64,000 bases of DNA from Krasilnikovia cinnamomea (GTDB lineage Bacteria; Actinomycetota; Actinomycetes; Mycobacteriales; Micromonosporaceae): assembly GCF_004217545.1 (NCBI RefSeq), contig NZ_SHKY01000001.1, positions 7,068,001 to 7,132,000 of the forward strand, read 5' to 3'. This document shows positions 7,726 through 17,174 of the stretch, piece by piece. The notes below the pieces were generated by a model, which worked only from the letters and a program-made list of their open reading frames with translations, was not told where the DNA came from and made no database searches. Every line of letters begins with the position of its first letter. Position 1 is the stretch's first letter. A program made the position numbers and the translations under genes.

Positions 7726-9450
7726 TCAGTGCGGCGAGCGGGTGGGCTCGGCGCCCTTGCCGTACGCGGTCAGGAAGCGGTCGCGGAAGTCGCTCATCTT
7801 CCACACCGGCGCGGCGGGGCCCGGGTTCAGCCCGGGGCTCCACCCCCAGCCGGCGATGCGATCGAGTACGGCCGGGTCCTTGGCGACGATGGTGACCGGC
7901 ACGTCGTGGCTGGCACCGTGGCCGCTGACCAGCGAGATCGGCTGGTGATCGCCGAACATGACCAGCACGAGATCCTTGTCGCCGTAGCGCTCGGCCCACG
8001 ACACGAGGCTGCCCACCGAGTAGACGACCGAGCGGGCGTACTCCGTGCGGACCTGCTTCGACTTCTTCCACAGCACGGAGCGGTCCTCGCCGCGCTGCGC
8101 CATCGGGCCGTAGATCGTGCCGTCGCCGACCGCGTCCCAGTCGACCATGTCCGGGACCGGCGTCCACGGTTCGTGGCTGGAGGTCAGCGTCACCTCGGCC
8201 ATCAGCGGGGCGTGCCGGCGGCCGTACTCCTTCTGCTGGAAGGCCGCCAGCGTGAACTGGTCCGGCATGCGCGACCAGCCGAAGCGGGGGCCGCGGTAGC
8301 CCATGTTGCGGGAGTCGTAGACCTCGTCGTAGCCGTAGAACTTGGCCTCCGGCCAGGCGACCGTGTTGCCGGGCTCGACACCCACCGTGCGCCAGCCCGC
8401 CTTGTGGAACGCGTTGGTCAGCGTCAGGCGGTCACCCGAGACCAGCTGCCGGTACCGCTGCTGATTGTTGATCCACAGTCCGGACTGGAACGAGGCGTGC
8501 GCCAGCCAGCTGCCGCCGCCGTACGTCGATGACGTGAGGTAGCCACTGCGGGCGGCGAAGCCGGCCGCGGCGAGCTGCTTGTCGCCGGCGGCGAGCGCGG
8601 GGCCGACGATACCCGCCATCAGCGGGTCGGACAGCGCGGACCGGCCGTAGCTCTCCACCACGCCGATCACCACATCCTTGCCGCGCAGGGCCGTGAGCAA
8701 CTCGCTGGGCGGGGTCTTGGCGAACGCGTCCACCCGCGCCTCGGCGGTGAACGTGGCCCGATCACGCAGCGCGGCCGGCACGGTGACGAACGCCCGCTTG
8801 GCCAGCCCGGCGGCGCTGTCCGAGGCCACCGGCGCGGCCGGGAACAGCGTCGTACCGGTCAGCGCGAACACCATCCACGCGGCCAGCAGGGCCGTGACCG
8901 CCCGCCGGGCCGGGAGCCGGTGCCGGGCGGTGAGCCGGGCCAGCCGCAGCACCGCCAGGGTGAGCCCGACCGCCAGCGCGGCCGAGCCGAGGACGGCCCC
9001 GACCGCCGCCCCGATCGCTCCCGCCCGCCCCGAGGTCTCCGCCAGGGCCCGGTAGCCGTCGCCGAACAGCGGCCAGTCCAGCACCGGATTGAAACGCCGG
9101 CCGAGCACCACCAGGAAGCCGATGTTGACGACCTTCAGGACCGCGAGGGCGCCCAGCCCGGCACCGAGCACCGCCGCCAGGGGCCGGCGCGCCCGGGCGG
9201 GGGCCGCGATGAGCAGCGCCGCCCCGAGGATGCCCTCGAGCGGGATGCGCAGGAACGCGCCGGGCAGGAACACGCCCGGTCGGTGCCGGAGAATGCCCTC
9301 CGGCACGACCAGGGCGAGGAACACCAGCACCGCGGCCGCAACGGTGAGCACGTGGCCGGGCACGCTACGCCACGAGCGGCTGGTCGGCGAAGCCTCCGGG
9401 GTCGCGTGTTCCTGGTCAGGCCGGGGACGAAGGCGCGTGAGCAGCGACAA
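7726..9450 (-). CDS. LtaS/sulfatase-family membrane protein (alkaline phosphatase superfamily)
   Basis: About 574 residues: five N-terminal membrane helices, then an extracellular alkaline-phosphatase-superfamily domain. Visible motifs are the nucleophile region VVESYGRSAL, SSHEPWTP and the metal-binding MFGDHQP. LtaS-like relatives transfer phosphoglycerol to surface polymers or modify lipids; the nucleophile here would be Ser/Tyr-flanked rather than the LtaS Thr, so the reaction is uncertain. No ATG lies in the plausible start zone. I chose TTG at 9450 because AAAGGA stands 8 bp upstream; an in-frame GTG further upstream has no ribosome site. It is convergent with the acyltransferase gene, only 10 bp apart. 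Confidence 0.8.
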   Translation of the reverse strand: MSLLTRLRPRPDQEHATPEASPTSRSWRSVPGHVLTVAAAVLVFLALVVPEGILRHRPGVFLPGAFLRIPLEGILGAALLIAAPARARRPLAAVLGAGLGALAVLKVVNIGFLVVLGRRFNPVLDWPLFGDGYRALAETSGRAGAIGAAVGAVLGSAALAVGLTLAVLRLARLTARHRLPARRAVTALLAAWMVFALTGTTLFPAAPVASDSAAGLAKRAFVTVPAALRDRATFTAEARVDAFAKTPPSELLTALRGKDVVIGVVESYGRSALSDPLMAGIVGPALAAGDKQLAAAGFAARSGYLTSSTYGGGSWLAHASFQSGLWINNQQRYRQLVSGDRLTLTNAFHKAGWRTVGVEPGNTVAWPEAKFYGYDEVYDSRNMGYRGPRFGWSRMPDQFTLAAFQQKEYGRRHAPLMAEVTLTSSHEPWTPVPDMVDWDAVGDGTIYGPMAQRGEDRSVLWKKSKQVRTEYARSVVYSVGSLVSWAERYGDKDLVLVMFGDHQPISLVSGHGASHDVPVTIVAKDPAVLDRIAGWGWSPGLNPGPAAPVWKMSDFRDRFLTAYGKGAEPTRSPH

Positions 9451-9684
9451 CCCGAAGATCCTTTGGTCCGGCGCACGAACGGATCCGTGCGGAGCGGGCG
9501 GTGCGGGTGGCGCCAAGTGGCGCACGTCCGGTGATACGTCTTCTGCACGAATTCGGTTCACCGCCCGTGCCCGTGCGGTGCCCGCGCGAACTCGCGCCCG
9601 TCCGCAGGATTGCGGTACGCCACGCGGCCGCGACAACCAGTACGATCCCTTCCCGCTGACAGTGATCAATCCGGGGAGGATCGT
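9451..9684. promoter_or_regulatory. Divergent intergenic region
   Basis: This 234-bp spacer separates the sulfatase-like gene from the membrane protein gene. It contains the ribosome sites of both (AAAGGA on minus, GGGGAGGA on plus) and a TACGAT hexamer near 9642 that could be a -10. No complete promoter pair or operator stood out. Confidence 0.35.
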
Positions 9685-10422
9685 GTGCGTCCGCTCGCGC
9701 GCTGGCCGTGGTGGGCGGTGCTGCGGATCGCCGTCGTCGGGCTGTGGGTGCTGGCCGCGGCGACCGCCTGGTGGACGGCGCCCCGCCAGCAGAGCTACGC
9801 GCAGGCCCGGGCGGACGTGGCCGCGGGCCGCGTGACGACCTACCAGTGGGGCGACCGCTGGGACGGCAACACCCGGCGCTGGTTCGACGACTACGGCTTG
9901 CAGTCCTCCGACACGCTGGGGCCGCTGTTCGCGTGGCGGACCCCGGACGGCCGCTGGCACTGGACGGACACCACCGACTTCGGCGAGGTCATGGCCACGG
10001 GCGCCGCCCTGGAGAAGCAGTACGCCGGGGTCGGCGCCGCCGCCCTGGCGAAGGAGCTGCGGGACGCGGGCCTGGACAACGCGCTCGGCGACGTCGGCCG
10101 TCCGGCGATCGTCACCGGGATCGAGGCGTCGCTCGGGCTGCTGTTCATCGGCGTGCTCGTGGCCGGTCCGGCCCCCCGGCTGGGCACCCGGTGGTACTGG
10201 TTCTGGCTGGTCACCGTCGCGCCGTACGGGCTCGGGATGCTGTTCTGGATGTTCCGCGACCATCCGTGGTCGCGCACGACCGCCGCGCCCGGTGACGAAG
10301 ACCAGCGCGACCGCGGCGTGCGCGGTCTGCTCCTCGGCATTCTGTCGGCCTTCGTGATCGGCCTGGTGGTGCTGGCGCTGCAGAGCCTGCTCGGCGACCG
10401 GTGGGTGCCACAGCCGCGCTGA
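9685..10422 (+). CDS. Hypothetical membrane protein
   Basis: A 245-residue protein. There is one hydrophobic helix near the N-terminus (VLRIAVVGLWVLAAATAWW), a Trp-rich soluble loop of about 100 residues, two close helices (ASLGLLFIGVLVAG and YWFWLVTVAPYGLGMLFW), and a C-terminal helix (LLLGILSAFVIGLVVLALQ). The loop after the first helix is probably outside. The GTG at 9685 follows GGGGAGGA by 4-5 bp. I do not recognise the family. It is divergent to the sulfatase-like gene and ends at a strong bidirectional terminator. Confidence 0.75.
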   Translation: MRPLARWPWWAVLRIAVVGLWVLAAATAWWTAPRQQSYAQARADVAAGRVTTYQWGDRWDGNTRRWFDDYGLQSSDTLGPLFAWRTPDGRWHWTDTTDFGEVMATGAALEKQYAGVGAAALAKELRDAGLDNALGDVGRPAIVTGIEASLGLLFIGVLVAGPAPRLGTRWYWFWLVTVAPYGLGMLFWMFRDHPWSRTTAAPGDEDQRDRGVRGLLLGILSAFVIGLVVLALQSLLGDRWVPQPR

Positions 10423-10443
10423 CCCGCGCGGTCGCCGCGGACG

Positions 10444-10480
10444 GTGAGGCACCCCGGCGGGGGCGGCCGGGGTGCCTCAC
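10444..10480. terminator. Bidirectional hairpin terminator
   Basis: A perfect 14-bp inverted repeat, GTGAGGCACCCCGG and its complement, with a 9-nt G-rich loop. It lies between two convergent genes (ending at 10422 and 10495) and would serve both. There is no long T-run, as is usual in high-GC actinomycetes. Confidence 0.85.
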
Positions 10481-10494
10481 GTTCTCGTCCGGAT

Positions 10495-13400
10495 TCAGTT
10501 CTGGACGAAGACCGCCACCCCCCGCGCCGGGACGGTGAAGGTGCCCGTCGCCCGGTCGAACGACGCCGTGCGCAGCGCCGGGTCGGCCGAGCCGCGCAGC
10601 ACCGGGTGCAGCCCGACGTTCGCGCCCTTCATCGCCGGTACGGTCTGCTTCACGACCGCCGGGGTGGCGTTGAACACCACGGTGACCGACGACCAGCGCT
10701 TGTCCAGGCCACGCCCGTCAAGCCGCATCACCACGACACCCGGGGTCTCCGCGGCGCCGGACAGCGGGAACGACAGTCGCTTCTGCACCTCGGCCCCGGT
10801 GGGCAGCCCGAACACCGGCGACGACTGCCGGATCCTCAGCAGCTCGGCGTAGCGGGCGTCGGCCAACCGCACCGCGGCGCAGTCCGGCACGAGCTTCGCG
10901 TCGGCCAGCAGCGGCTTGGCGTACTTCCACTTGTCCTCGTTGTCCTTGGCCGGCGGCAGGCCCTTGCGGAAGCCGTTGCCGCCCGCGCAGTCCCAGAGGA
11001 TCTCGTTGAACCAGTCGCCGGAGTTGAACGAGTTGCGGTCCAGCGACTTGGAACGCAGCCGCTCGCTGCCCGTGGTGACGAAGCCGGCCCCCTGCCCGAG
11101 GGCGGTGGTGGCCAGCGCCACGGTCTGCATCCGGGCCCGGTCCGCCGCCGAGGTGCCCTGCGGCAGCTTGTAGGCCAGCGCGTCGTACAGGATCTCGTTG
11201 TCGTGCGCGTCGACGTACGTGATCGCCTCGCCGGGCGCCGCGTTGTACCCGGCCGGGGAGCCGTTGTAGTCGACCTCGGCGCCGGTGACCTGGCGCCCCG
11301 CGCTGTCGGTGAACCGGTACCCGGCCAGGTTGCCGGAGAGCCCGACCTTGATCAGGTCCTGGTAGTGCAGCAGCCGGGCCTTCTGGTCGGCGGCACTTCC
11401 GTTGACCGGGTCACCGTTGGGCGCGGTGAACAGGCCCGACGCGAAGCCCTGGATACGGGGGTTGCCGTCGAACGGGCCGCCGCCCCGGACCGCGTCGCGC
11501 AGCCGGTCGTTGAACGTGCCGATCCCGGTGCCCGCCAGGTTGGCCTGGGTGGCCTGCACGAAGCGGGCGTCGCCCGCGACCTCGCCGAAGTTCCAGCCCT
11601 CGCCGTAGACGTAGATGTTCCTGCCGTCGACGCCGTCCTTGGCCGGGGTGAGCCGGTCCAGGGCGGCGCGCACCGCGAGGATGTTCGCCTTGGGGTGGTG
11701 GCCCATGAGGTCGAACCGGAAACCGTCCACCTTGTACGCCTTGGCCCAGGTGACCACGGAGTCGACGACGAGCTTGCCCATCATCGCGTTCTCCGGGGCG
11801 GTGTTGGCGCAGCAGGTGGAGTTGGCGACGCTGCCGTCCTCCAGCAGCCGGTGGTAGTAGCCGGGCACGATCTGGTCGAGCACCGAGTGCGGGCCGGTGC
11901 CGGCGGCCGAGGTGTGGTTGTAGACCACGTCCATGACGACCCGCAGCCCGGCGCCGTTGACACCGGCCACCATCTGCCGGAATTCGCGGGTGCGCGCCGA
12001 GGGGTCGGTCGCGTAGCCGCCTTCCGGGGTGGTGTAGTGCAGCGGGTCGTAGCCCCAGTTGTAGCCGTCGGCGTCGGCGACCGCGGCGACGCACTTCTGC
12101 TGCTCGTCGGAATCCGCGGGCAGCTTCGGCAGGTCACACGCGGGCTGCTTCTGGTCGGCCCGCTTCTCCGGCGTGGTGGCGAAGTCGAACACCGGCAGCA
12201 GGTGCAGGTGGGTGGTGCCGGCCTGGGCCAGCTGACGCAGGTGCGTCATGCCCGCCGCGTTCGGGCGGGTGAAGGCCGCGTACGTGCCGCGTTCGGCCGC
12301 CGGCACGGTGCTGTCGGCGATCGAGAAGTCGCGGACGGACAGCTCCGAGACCTGGATCTTCGCGGACGGCACGGCGGCCGGTTTACGCAGCCCCGACCAG
12401 CCCGCGGGGGTGAGCTTCGGGTCGGCGAGGTCGGCGATCTGGCTGTGCGTGGAGTCCGCCGACAGCGCCACCGAGTACGGGTCGGTGACCGACGCGGTGA
12501 CCACCTTCTGCGCGGCGGGCTGCCACGCGGTGACCCGGTACCGGTAGAACTTGCCGGTCCAGTCGCGGGCGCCGGTGGCCGACCAGACGCCCGTGCGGTC
12601 GTCTCGGGTCATCTCGACCGTGCGCGGCGTAGCGGCCGGGGTGTCGGACAGTTCCAGCGTCACGTCCTGCGCGGTCGGCGCCCACACCGCGAGGGTGGGA
12701 CGGCCGCCGTCGAAGGTCGCGCCGAGACGGGCGGCGGTGGCGCCGGCGTACAGGTCGTCGAGGACGCCGGCGCCCTGGACGCCGGTGGCCGAGCGCAGCT
12801 TGCCGGCCGCGTCGCGTTCGGTGACCGCGACCTGCCCGCGCAGGGCCTCGGCGACCCGGCGCTGGTCGCGCTTGTTCAGGGTGAACGCGGTGTACTGCCA
12901 CAGGTGCGGGTACCTCGCGCGCTGCGCCTCGGTGAGCCCGGTGCGGACCGCGGTCAGCCGCAGGCTCTGGCGCGCGCCGGTCAGCTCGCCGTCGGCGACG
13001 CTGAGGCCGCCCGCCGGGGCGTACACGAGGTCGTAGACGCGGCCGTCGGTGGCGGCCCCGATCGCGTCCAGCGAACCGGCGGTGCCGGTCTTCCAGGCGA
13101 TCGTGGTGCGGTCGAGCCAGACCGCCCGGCTCTTGGCCAGGTCGATCTCGCCGACCCCGGCGACCGCCTCCTGCGGGAGCAGCCGCTGCGGCTCGCCCGC
13201 CAGCAACCACACCTCGCGTCCGGCCTTGCCGAAGTCGAGACGCTGGTCGGCGGGCAGGTCCTTGGTGTCGCCCTTGTGGAGGATGTAGTTGAGTCCCTTC
13301 GCACCGGCCGACAGCGGCACCCGGAACACGGCGCCGAACGCGTCCGTGCCGGACGGCTGCAGCGGGCTGCTCCAGTCGGTGGGGCTGGCCGCGCCGTCCC

Positions 13401-16014
13401 AGACGTGCATGCCCCAGCCGGAGTAGTCGCCGTCGGCGCGCCGGTAGTGCACGATCGCGGTGTTCTCGTCCTGCTCCGGGTCGGGCTTGCCGGTGGCGGC
13501 CTGCCGGGTCGGGTACACCGTGGCGTCGCCCTGCTTGACCCACACCTCGGCGTCCTTGGTGGGGTCGATGAAGCGGTCCTGCTCGACGTCCTTCTGGCCG
13601 TCCTTGCTGACCACGATGAAGCCGACCTTGGTGCCACCGGGCTTGACCTTCACCCAGGCGAACCGGCCGTACGAGTCCTCGCCCGCGAACGGCTGGCCCT
13701 GCGGCCAGGTGGTCTGCGCGGAGGGGTCGATGTCGCCGAAGGCGTACAGGCCGTAGTCGTCGTAGCCGCCGGCGGGGCGCTGGTAGTGCACCAGCGCGTA
13801 GCCGGGCCCGGCCGCGGTGACCGGCGTGCCGACGCGGGCGCGGGTGGTGGTGGAGGCGGTGCGGCCCTTGCTGTCGCGCACGACCGCCTTGTAGCGCAGC
13901 TCGGTGCCGCCGGCCAGGCCGTTCAGGTCGTGGTACGCCCGGTACGGCGCCCGCTGGGCGGTGCCGAGCAGCTGCCACGGGCCGGTGCCGACCTGGGCGG
14001 CGAAGGTGACCGTGGCCATCGGGTCGCCCGTGGTCTGCGCGACCAGCTCGGTACGCGAGGGCACCAGGGCGTCCGTGGCCGGGGCGGTGAAGGCGACCGT
14101 GGGCCCGGCCGTGGGCACCGCGACCGGGGTGCCGGCGCGGTACACGACCGTGGACAGGGCCGGGACCGTGATGTTCACCTTGCCGTCGGCGCCCGAGGAG
14201 AGGGCGCCGGTGGCTCCGTACAGCGCGGCGAAGCCGGCGGACGGGGTCCAGGTGTCCACGGTGACGGTCTGCGCGGTGGCCGCGTTGTTCGCCGCGACCA
14301 GGTACTCGGTGCGGTTGGCGCGGTCGATGCGGGAGGTGGCGAAGACGCCCGCGCCGTCGGCAGCGTACCGGGTGAGCTGAAGGCCTTCGCGCAGCGCCGG
14401 GTGGGCCTTGCGCAGCGCCGCCAGGGCGGCGATCGTCCGGTACACCGGGTGGTTCGTGTCGAAGTTGTCGACCGCGTGGGTGCGGTCCGTGCCGATCAGG
14501 TCGTCGTCCAGGTAGTCCTTGGTCTTGCTGGCGAACATGTCCTGCCGGGCGTCCTTGTCCCCGCCGGGGCCGGTGAAGCCCTGCTCGTCACCGGAGTAGA
14601 TCACCGGCTGGCCGCGGGTGAGGAACATCAGCTCGTGGGCGAGCTGGTCGCGGCGCAGGAACGTGGCCGGGTCGGCGCCACCCTTGGCGATGAAGGAGCC
14701 GATGCGGCCCATGTCGTGGTTGCCGAGGAACGTGGGCAGCCGGTCGGCGCCGGTGTCGCGGGCGGTGTACAGGTCGTCCTTGGCGTACACGTCCGCGAGG
14801 GCCTTGGCGGAGCCGTCGCCCTTGGCGAAGCCGGACGCCGCGGACTGGAAGGAGAAGTCCAGGGTGGCGGGCAGGCCGCCGCGCCGCACGTACGTGGACT
14901 CGACCTCCTGGTCGCCGCTGTAGACCTCGCCGAACATGAAGAAGTCGGGCTTGCCGGCCTGCCGCGCGGCCTTCGTGATGTCGCGCGAGAACCGGGTCCA
15001 GAACGGCAGGTCGGTGTGCTTGACCGTGTCGATGCGGTAGCCGTCGATGCCGATGTCGGCGATCCAGTCGGCGTAGATCTTGGTCATGCCGCGGAGGACC
15101 TCGGGGCGTTCGGTCCACAGGTCGTCGAGGCCGCCGAAGTCGCCGTACTCGCTGTTCTCGCCGACGAAGCTGGAGTTGCCCCGGTTGTGGTACAGGGTCG
15201 GGTCGTTCAGCCAGGCCGGGGTCTTGACCTTCGCGTCCTTGGGGTTCGTGAAGACCGGGGTGTACGGGAACGACTTCGTGTTCACGTCCGGGAAGGTGCC
15301 GTCGGTGTAGTTCCGGTCCTCGAACGGGCGCCCCTGCGCGTCCCGGTACGGGGTGGTGGCCTTGTCGACGTACTCGTATTTGTCGCCCTTGTACTTGATG
15401 ACGTCGGCGGTGTGGTTGACGATGATGTCCAGGAAGATCTTCATGCCGCGCTTGTGCGCGAGGCTGACCAGCCGCTTGAGGTCGGCGTTGGTGCCGAAGT
15501 GCGGGTCGACCTGGGTGAAGTCGGTGATCCAGTAGCCGTGGTACCCGGCGGAGGTGTCGGAGCCGTTGATCTGGACCGGCCGGTTCTTGAACACCGGGGC
15601 CAGCCAGATGGCGGTGGTGCCGAGGCCCTGGATGTAGTCGAGGCGGTCGATGATGCCCTTGATGTCGCCGCCGTGGTAGAAGCCCTTGTCCGTGGGGTCG
15701 TACCCGGTGCTCAGCCGGTCTCCGGACAGTTTGCCCTGGTCGTTGCGGGTGTCGCCGTTGGCGAAGCGGTCCGGGAGTACGAAGTAGTACTGCTCGGCGG
15801 AGGCGGCCCGGTCAGAGCCCCAGTGGGCCATGACGGCCGTGCTCGGCTCCGGGGCACGCTCGGCCCGGGCGGCGAGGGCGCCGGCGGGCGGCGCGATCAG
15901 GCTCGTCACCAGCGCTGCGGCCAGCGCGAGGCGAGCGGTGCGGCGCCGGTTCACGCGCCGGTGCGGGACGGTGCCGGGACCGGGGACGGGTCCGCGACGG
16001 TGCGCTGCTTCCAC
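10495..16014 (-). CDS. Secreted bifunctional alpha-amylase / pullulanase (two GH13 domains)
   Basis: 1839 residues with a signal peptide (basic NRRRTAR, hydrophobic to about residue 49). The first GH13 domain (about 70-480) is amylase-like: DIIVNH (196-201), nucleophile Asp329 in GYRIDTVKH, acid Glu363 in FGEVYSG, NHD at 432-434. Two starch-binding, CBM41-like modules follow (about 720-1000), then a CBM48-like part and a second GH13 with the pullulanase signature YNWGYDP (about 1316), DVVYNH (about 1360), GFRFDLMGHH (about 1430), YGEGWNFGEV (about 1470) and AHDNE (about 1600). It should cut both alpha-1,4 and alpha-1,6 bonds of starch or pullulan. The start is GTG at 16014 with AGGAAGG 7 bp before. 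Such fusions are known in actinomycetes. Confidence 0.93.
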   Translation of the reverse strand: MEAAHRRGPVPGPGTVPHRRVNRRRTARLALAAALVTSLIAPPAGALAARAERAPEPSTAVMAHWGSDRAASAEQYYFVLPDRFANGDTRNDQGKLSGDRLSTGYDPTDKGFYHGGDIKGIIDRLDYIQGLGTTAIWLAPVFKNRPVQINGSDTSAGYHGYWITDFTQVDPHFGTNADLKRLVSLAHKRGMKIFLDIIVNHTADVIKYKGDKYEYVDKATTPYRDAQGRPFEDRNYTDGTFPDVNTKSFPYTPVFTNPKDAKVKTPAWLNDPTLYHNRGNSSFVGENSEYGDFGGLDDLWTERPEVLRGMTKIYADWIADIGIDGYRIDTVKHTDLPFWTRFSRDITKAARQAGKPDFFMFGEVYSGDQEVESTYVRRGGLPATLDFSFQSAASGFAKGDGSAKALADVYAKDDLYTARDTGADRLPTFLGNHDMGRIGSFIAKGGADPATFLRRDQLAHELMFLTRGQPVIYSGDEQGFTGPGGDKDARQDMFASKTKDYLDDDLIGTDRTHAVDNFDTNHPVYRTIAALAALRKAHPALREGLQLTRYAADGAGVFATSRIDRANRTEYLVAANNAATAQTVTVDTWTPSAGFAALYGATGALSSGADGKVNITVPALSTVVYRAGTPVAVPTAGPTVAFTAPATDALVPSRTELVAQTTGDPMATVTFAAQVGTGPWQLLGTAQRAPYRAYHDLNGLAGGTELRYKAVVRDSKGRTASTTTRARVGTPVTAAGPGYALVHYQRPAGGYDDYGLYAFGDIDPSAQTTWPQGQPFAGEDSYGRFAWVKVKPGGTKVGFIVVSKDGQKDVEQDRFIDPTKDAEVWVKQGDATVYPTRQAATGKPDPEQDENTAIVHYRRADGDYSGWGMHVWDGAASPTDWSSPLQPSGTDAFGAVFRVPLSAGAKGLNYILHKGDTKDLPADQRLDFGKAGREVWLLAGEPQRLLPQEAVAGVGEIDLAKSRAVWLDRTTIAWKTGTAGSLDAIGAATDGRVYDLVYAPAGGLSVADGELTGARQSLRLTAVRTGLTEAQRARYPHLWQYTAFTLNKRDQRRVAEALRGQVAVTERDAAGKLRSATGVQGAGVLDDLYAGATAARLGATFDGGRPTLAVWAPTAQDVTLELSDTPAATPRTVEMTRDDRTGVWSATGARDWTGKFYRYRVTAWQPAAQKVVTASVTDPYSVALSADSTHSQIADLADPKLTPAGWSGLRKPAAVPSAKIQVSELSVRDFSIADSTVPAAERGTYAAFTRPNAAGMTHLRQLAQAGTTHLHLLPVFDFATTPEKRADQKQPACDLPKLPADSDEQQKCVAAVADADGYNWGYDPLHYTTPEGGYATDPSARTREFRQMVAGVNGAGLRVVMDVVYNHTSAAGTGPHSVLDQIVPGYYHRLLEDGSVANSTCCANTAPENAMMGKLVVDSVVTWAKAYKVDGFRFDLMGHHPKANILAVRAALDRLTPAKDGVDGRNIYVYGEGWNFGEVAGDARFVQATQANLAGTGIGTFNDRLRDAVRGGGPFDGNPRIQGFASGLFTAPNGDPVNGSAADQKARLLHYQDLIKVGLSGNLAGYRFTDSAGRQVTGAEVDYNGSPAGYNAAPGEAITYVDAHDNEILYDALAYKLPQGTSAADRARMQTVALATTALGQGAGFVTTGSERLRSKSLDRNSFNSGDWFNEILWDCAGGNGFRKGLPPAKDNEDKWKYAKPLLADAKLVPDCAAVRLADARYAELLRIRQSSPVFGLPTGAEVQKRLSFPLSGAAETPGVVVMRLDGRGLDKRWSSVTVVFNATPAVVKQTVPAMKGANVGLHPVLRGSADPALRTASFDRATGTFTVPARGVAVFVQN

Positions 16015-16071
16015 ATCGGAGCCTTCCTATGGGCTGGTGTGGAGGCACGCTAAACCTGTTTCATCGATGTG

Positions 16072-16085
16072 TGCAAGAGTTTGCA
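16072..16085. promoter_or_regulatory. Inverted repeat upstream of the amylase/pullulanase (LacI/MalR-like operator candidate)
   Basis: TGCAA-GAGT-TTGCA is a perfect 5-4-5 inverted repeat about 58 bp upstream of the GTG start. It overlaps a possible -35 (TTGCAC on the minus strand, 17 bp before a weak TTAGCG). TTGCAA-type half-sites are known for MalR-like LacI regulators of starch genes in actinomycetes. The link to such a regulator is inference. Confidence 0.45.
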
Positions 16086-16193
16086 ATAACCGTCGGGTAA
16101 CGCCAGCGCCTTACGCAAGAAACATTCGCGAAACGGGCGGGACGCCCCGATCCCACACCAGGTGGGACGGGTCGACCCGCCCGGTCACGAAGG

Positions 16194-17174
16194 TCAGGGC
16201 AGCACCGTGGCGCGCGACAGGGACACGGCGAACCGCTGCTGCGGGTCGGTCCACCAGTGCCGCAGGTCGAACCCGGCGGCGGCCAGCTCACGCTGCACCC
16301 CCTCGCGGCGGAACTTCGCGGACACCTCCGTACGCAGCTCCTCCCCCGCCGCGAAATCGACCGTCAGGTCCAGGTCGCGCACGGACACGGTCAGGTCCCG
16401 CCGGGCCCGCAGCCGCATCTCGATCCACTCGTTCTCGCGATCCCAGAGTGCGACGTGAGCGAAATCGTCCTCGACGAAATCGGCCCGCAACTCGCGGTTC
16501 AACACGCGCAGGACGTTGCGGTTGAACGCGGCGGTCACCCCGGCCGCGTCGTCGTACGCGGGCACCAGCGTCGCCGGGTCCTTCACCAGATCCGTGCCGA
16601 GCAGCAGGTACTCCCCGTCGTCCAGGACCGCGCGCAGGTCGCCCAGGAACTCGGCGCGCTCGGCGGGCAGCAGATTGCCGATCGTGCCACCCAGGAACGC
16701 GACCAGCCGGTCCCCGCCGCGCGGCACCGCGCCCAGGTGCCGGGAGAAGTCGGCCACCAGGCCGCGCACGCTCAGACCCGGATACTCCACGATCAGCTTG
16801 TCCGCCGCGTCGCGCAGCGCGGCCGGGGACACGTCCAGCGCCACGAACCCGCCCAGCGTGCCGTGCGCGGTGAGCGCGTCCAGCAGCAGCCGGGTCTTCT
16901 CCGACGAGCCCGAACCCAGCTCCACCAGGGTCTTCGCGCCGGTCAGCCGGGCGACGTCGGCGGCGTGCTCGGCCAGGATCTGCCGTTCGGTCCGCGTCGG
17001 GTAGTACTCCGGCAGCCGGGTGATCCGCTCGAACAACTCGCTGCCCCGGGCGTCGTAGAACCACTTCGGCGGCAGCCACTTCGGGCTCGCACGCAGCCCG
17101 GCGGCGACATCGGCGCGCAGCGCGCGGGCCAGGTCCTGCTCGTCGAGGTGGATTTCCAGATCGAACACGCTCAC
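16194..17174 (-). CDS. egtD: L-histidine N-alpha-methyltransferase (ergothioneine synthesis)
   Basis: 326 residues, the normal EgtD length. EgtD trimethylates histidine to hercynine using three AdoMet. It shows the AdoMet-binding LVELGSGSSEKT, then VALDVSPAAL, the FLGGTIGNL block and the C-terminal conserved KFRREGVQRELAAAGF. The GTG start overlaps the stop of egtC by 4 bp (GTGA). It is the last gene of egtABCD; the cytosolic product feeds EgtB. The separate PLP lyase EgtE is missing from the cluster. Confidence 0.95.
   Translation of the reverse strand: MSVFDLEIHLDEQDLARALRADVAAGLRASPKWLPPKWFYDARGSELFERITRLPEYYPTRTERQILAEHAADVARLTGAKTLVELGSGSSEKTRLLLDALTAHGTLGGFVALDVSPAALRDAADKLIVEYPGLSVRGLVADFSRHLGAVPRGGDRLVAFLGGTIGNLLPAERAEFLGDLRAVLDDGEYLLLGTDLVKDPATLVPAYDDAAGVTAAFNRNVLRVLNRELRADFVEDDFAHVALWDRENEWIEMRLRARRDLTVSVRDLDLTVDFAAGEELRTEVSAKFRREGVQRELAAAGFDLRHWWTDPQQRFAVSLSRATVLP

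Noticed and set aside
10444..16053. A plus-strand open frame of over 1800 codons opposite the amylase/pullulanase gene
   Set aside because: It is the antisense shadow of a well-supported gene; its sequence is low-complexity Gly/Arg/Val without any domain, as expected of antisense frames in GC-rich DNA.
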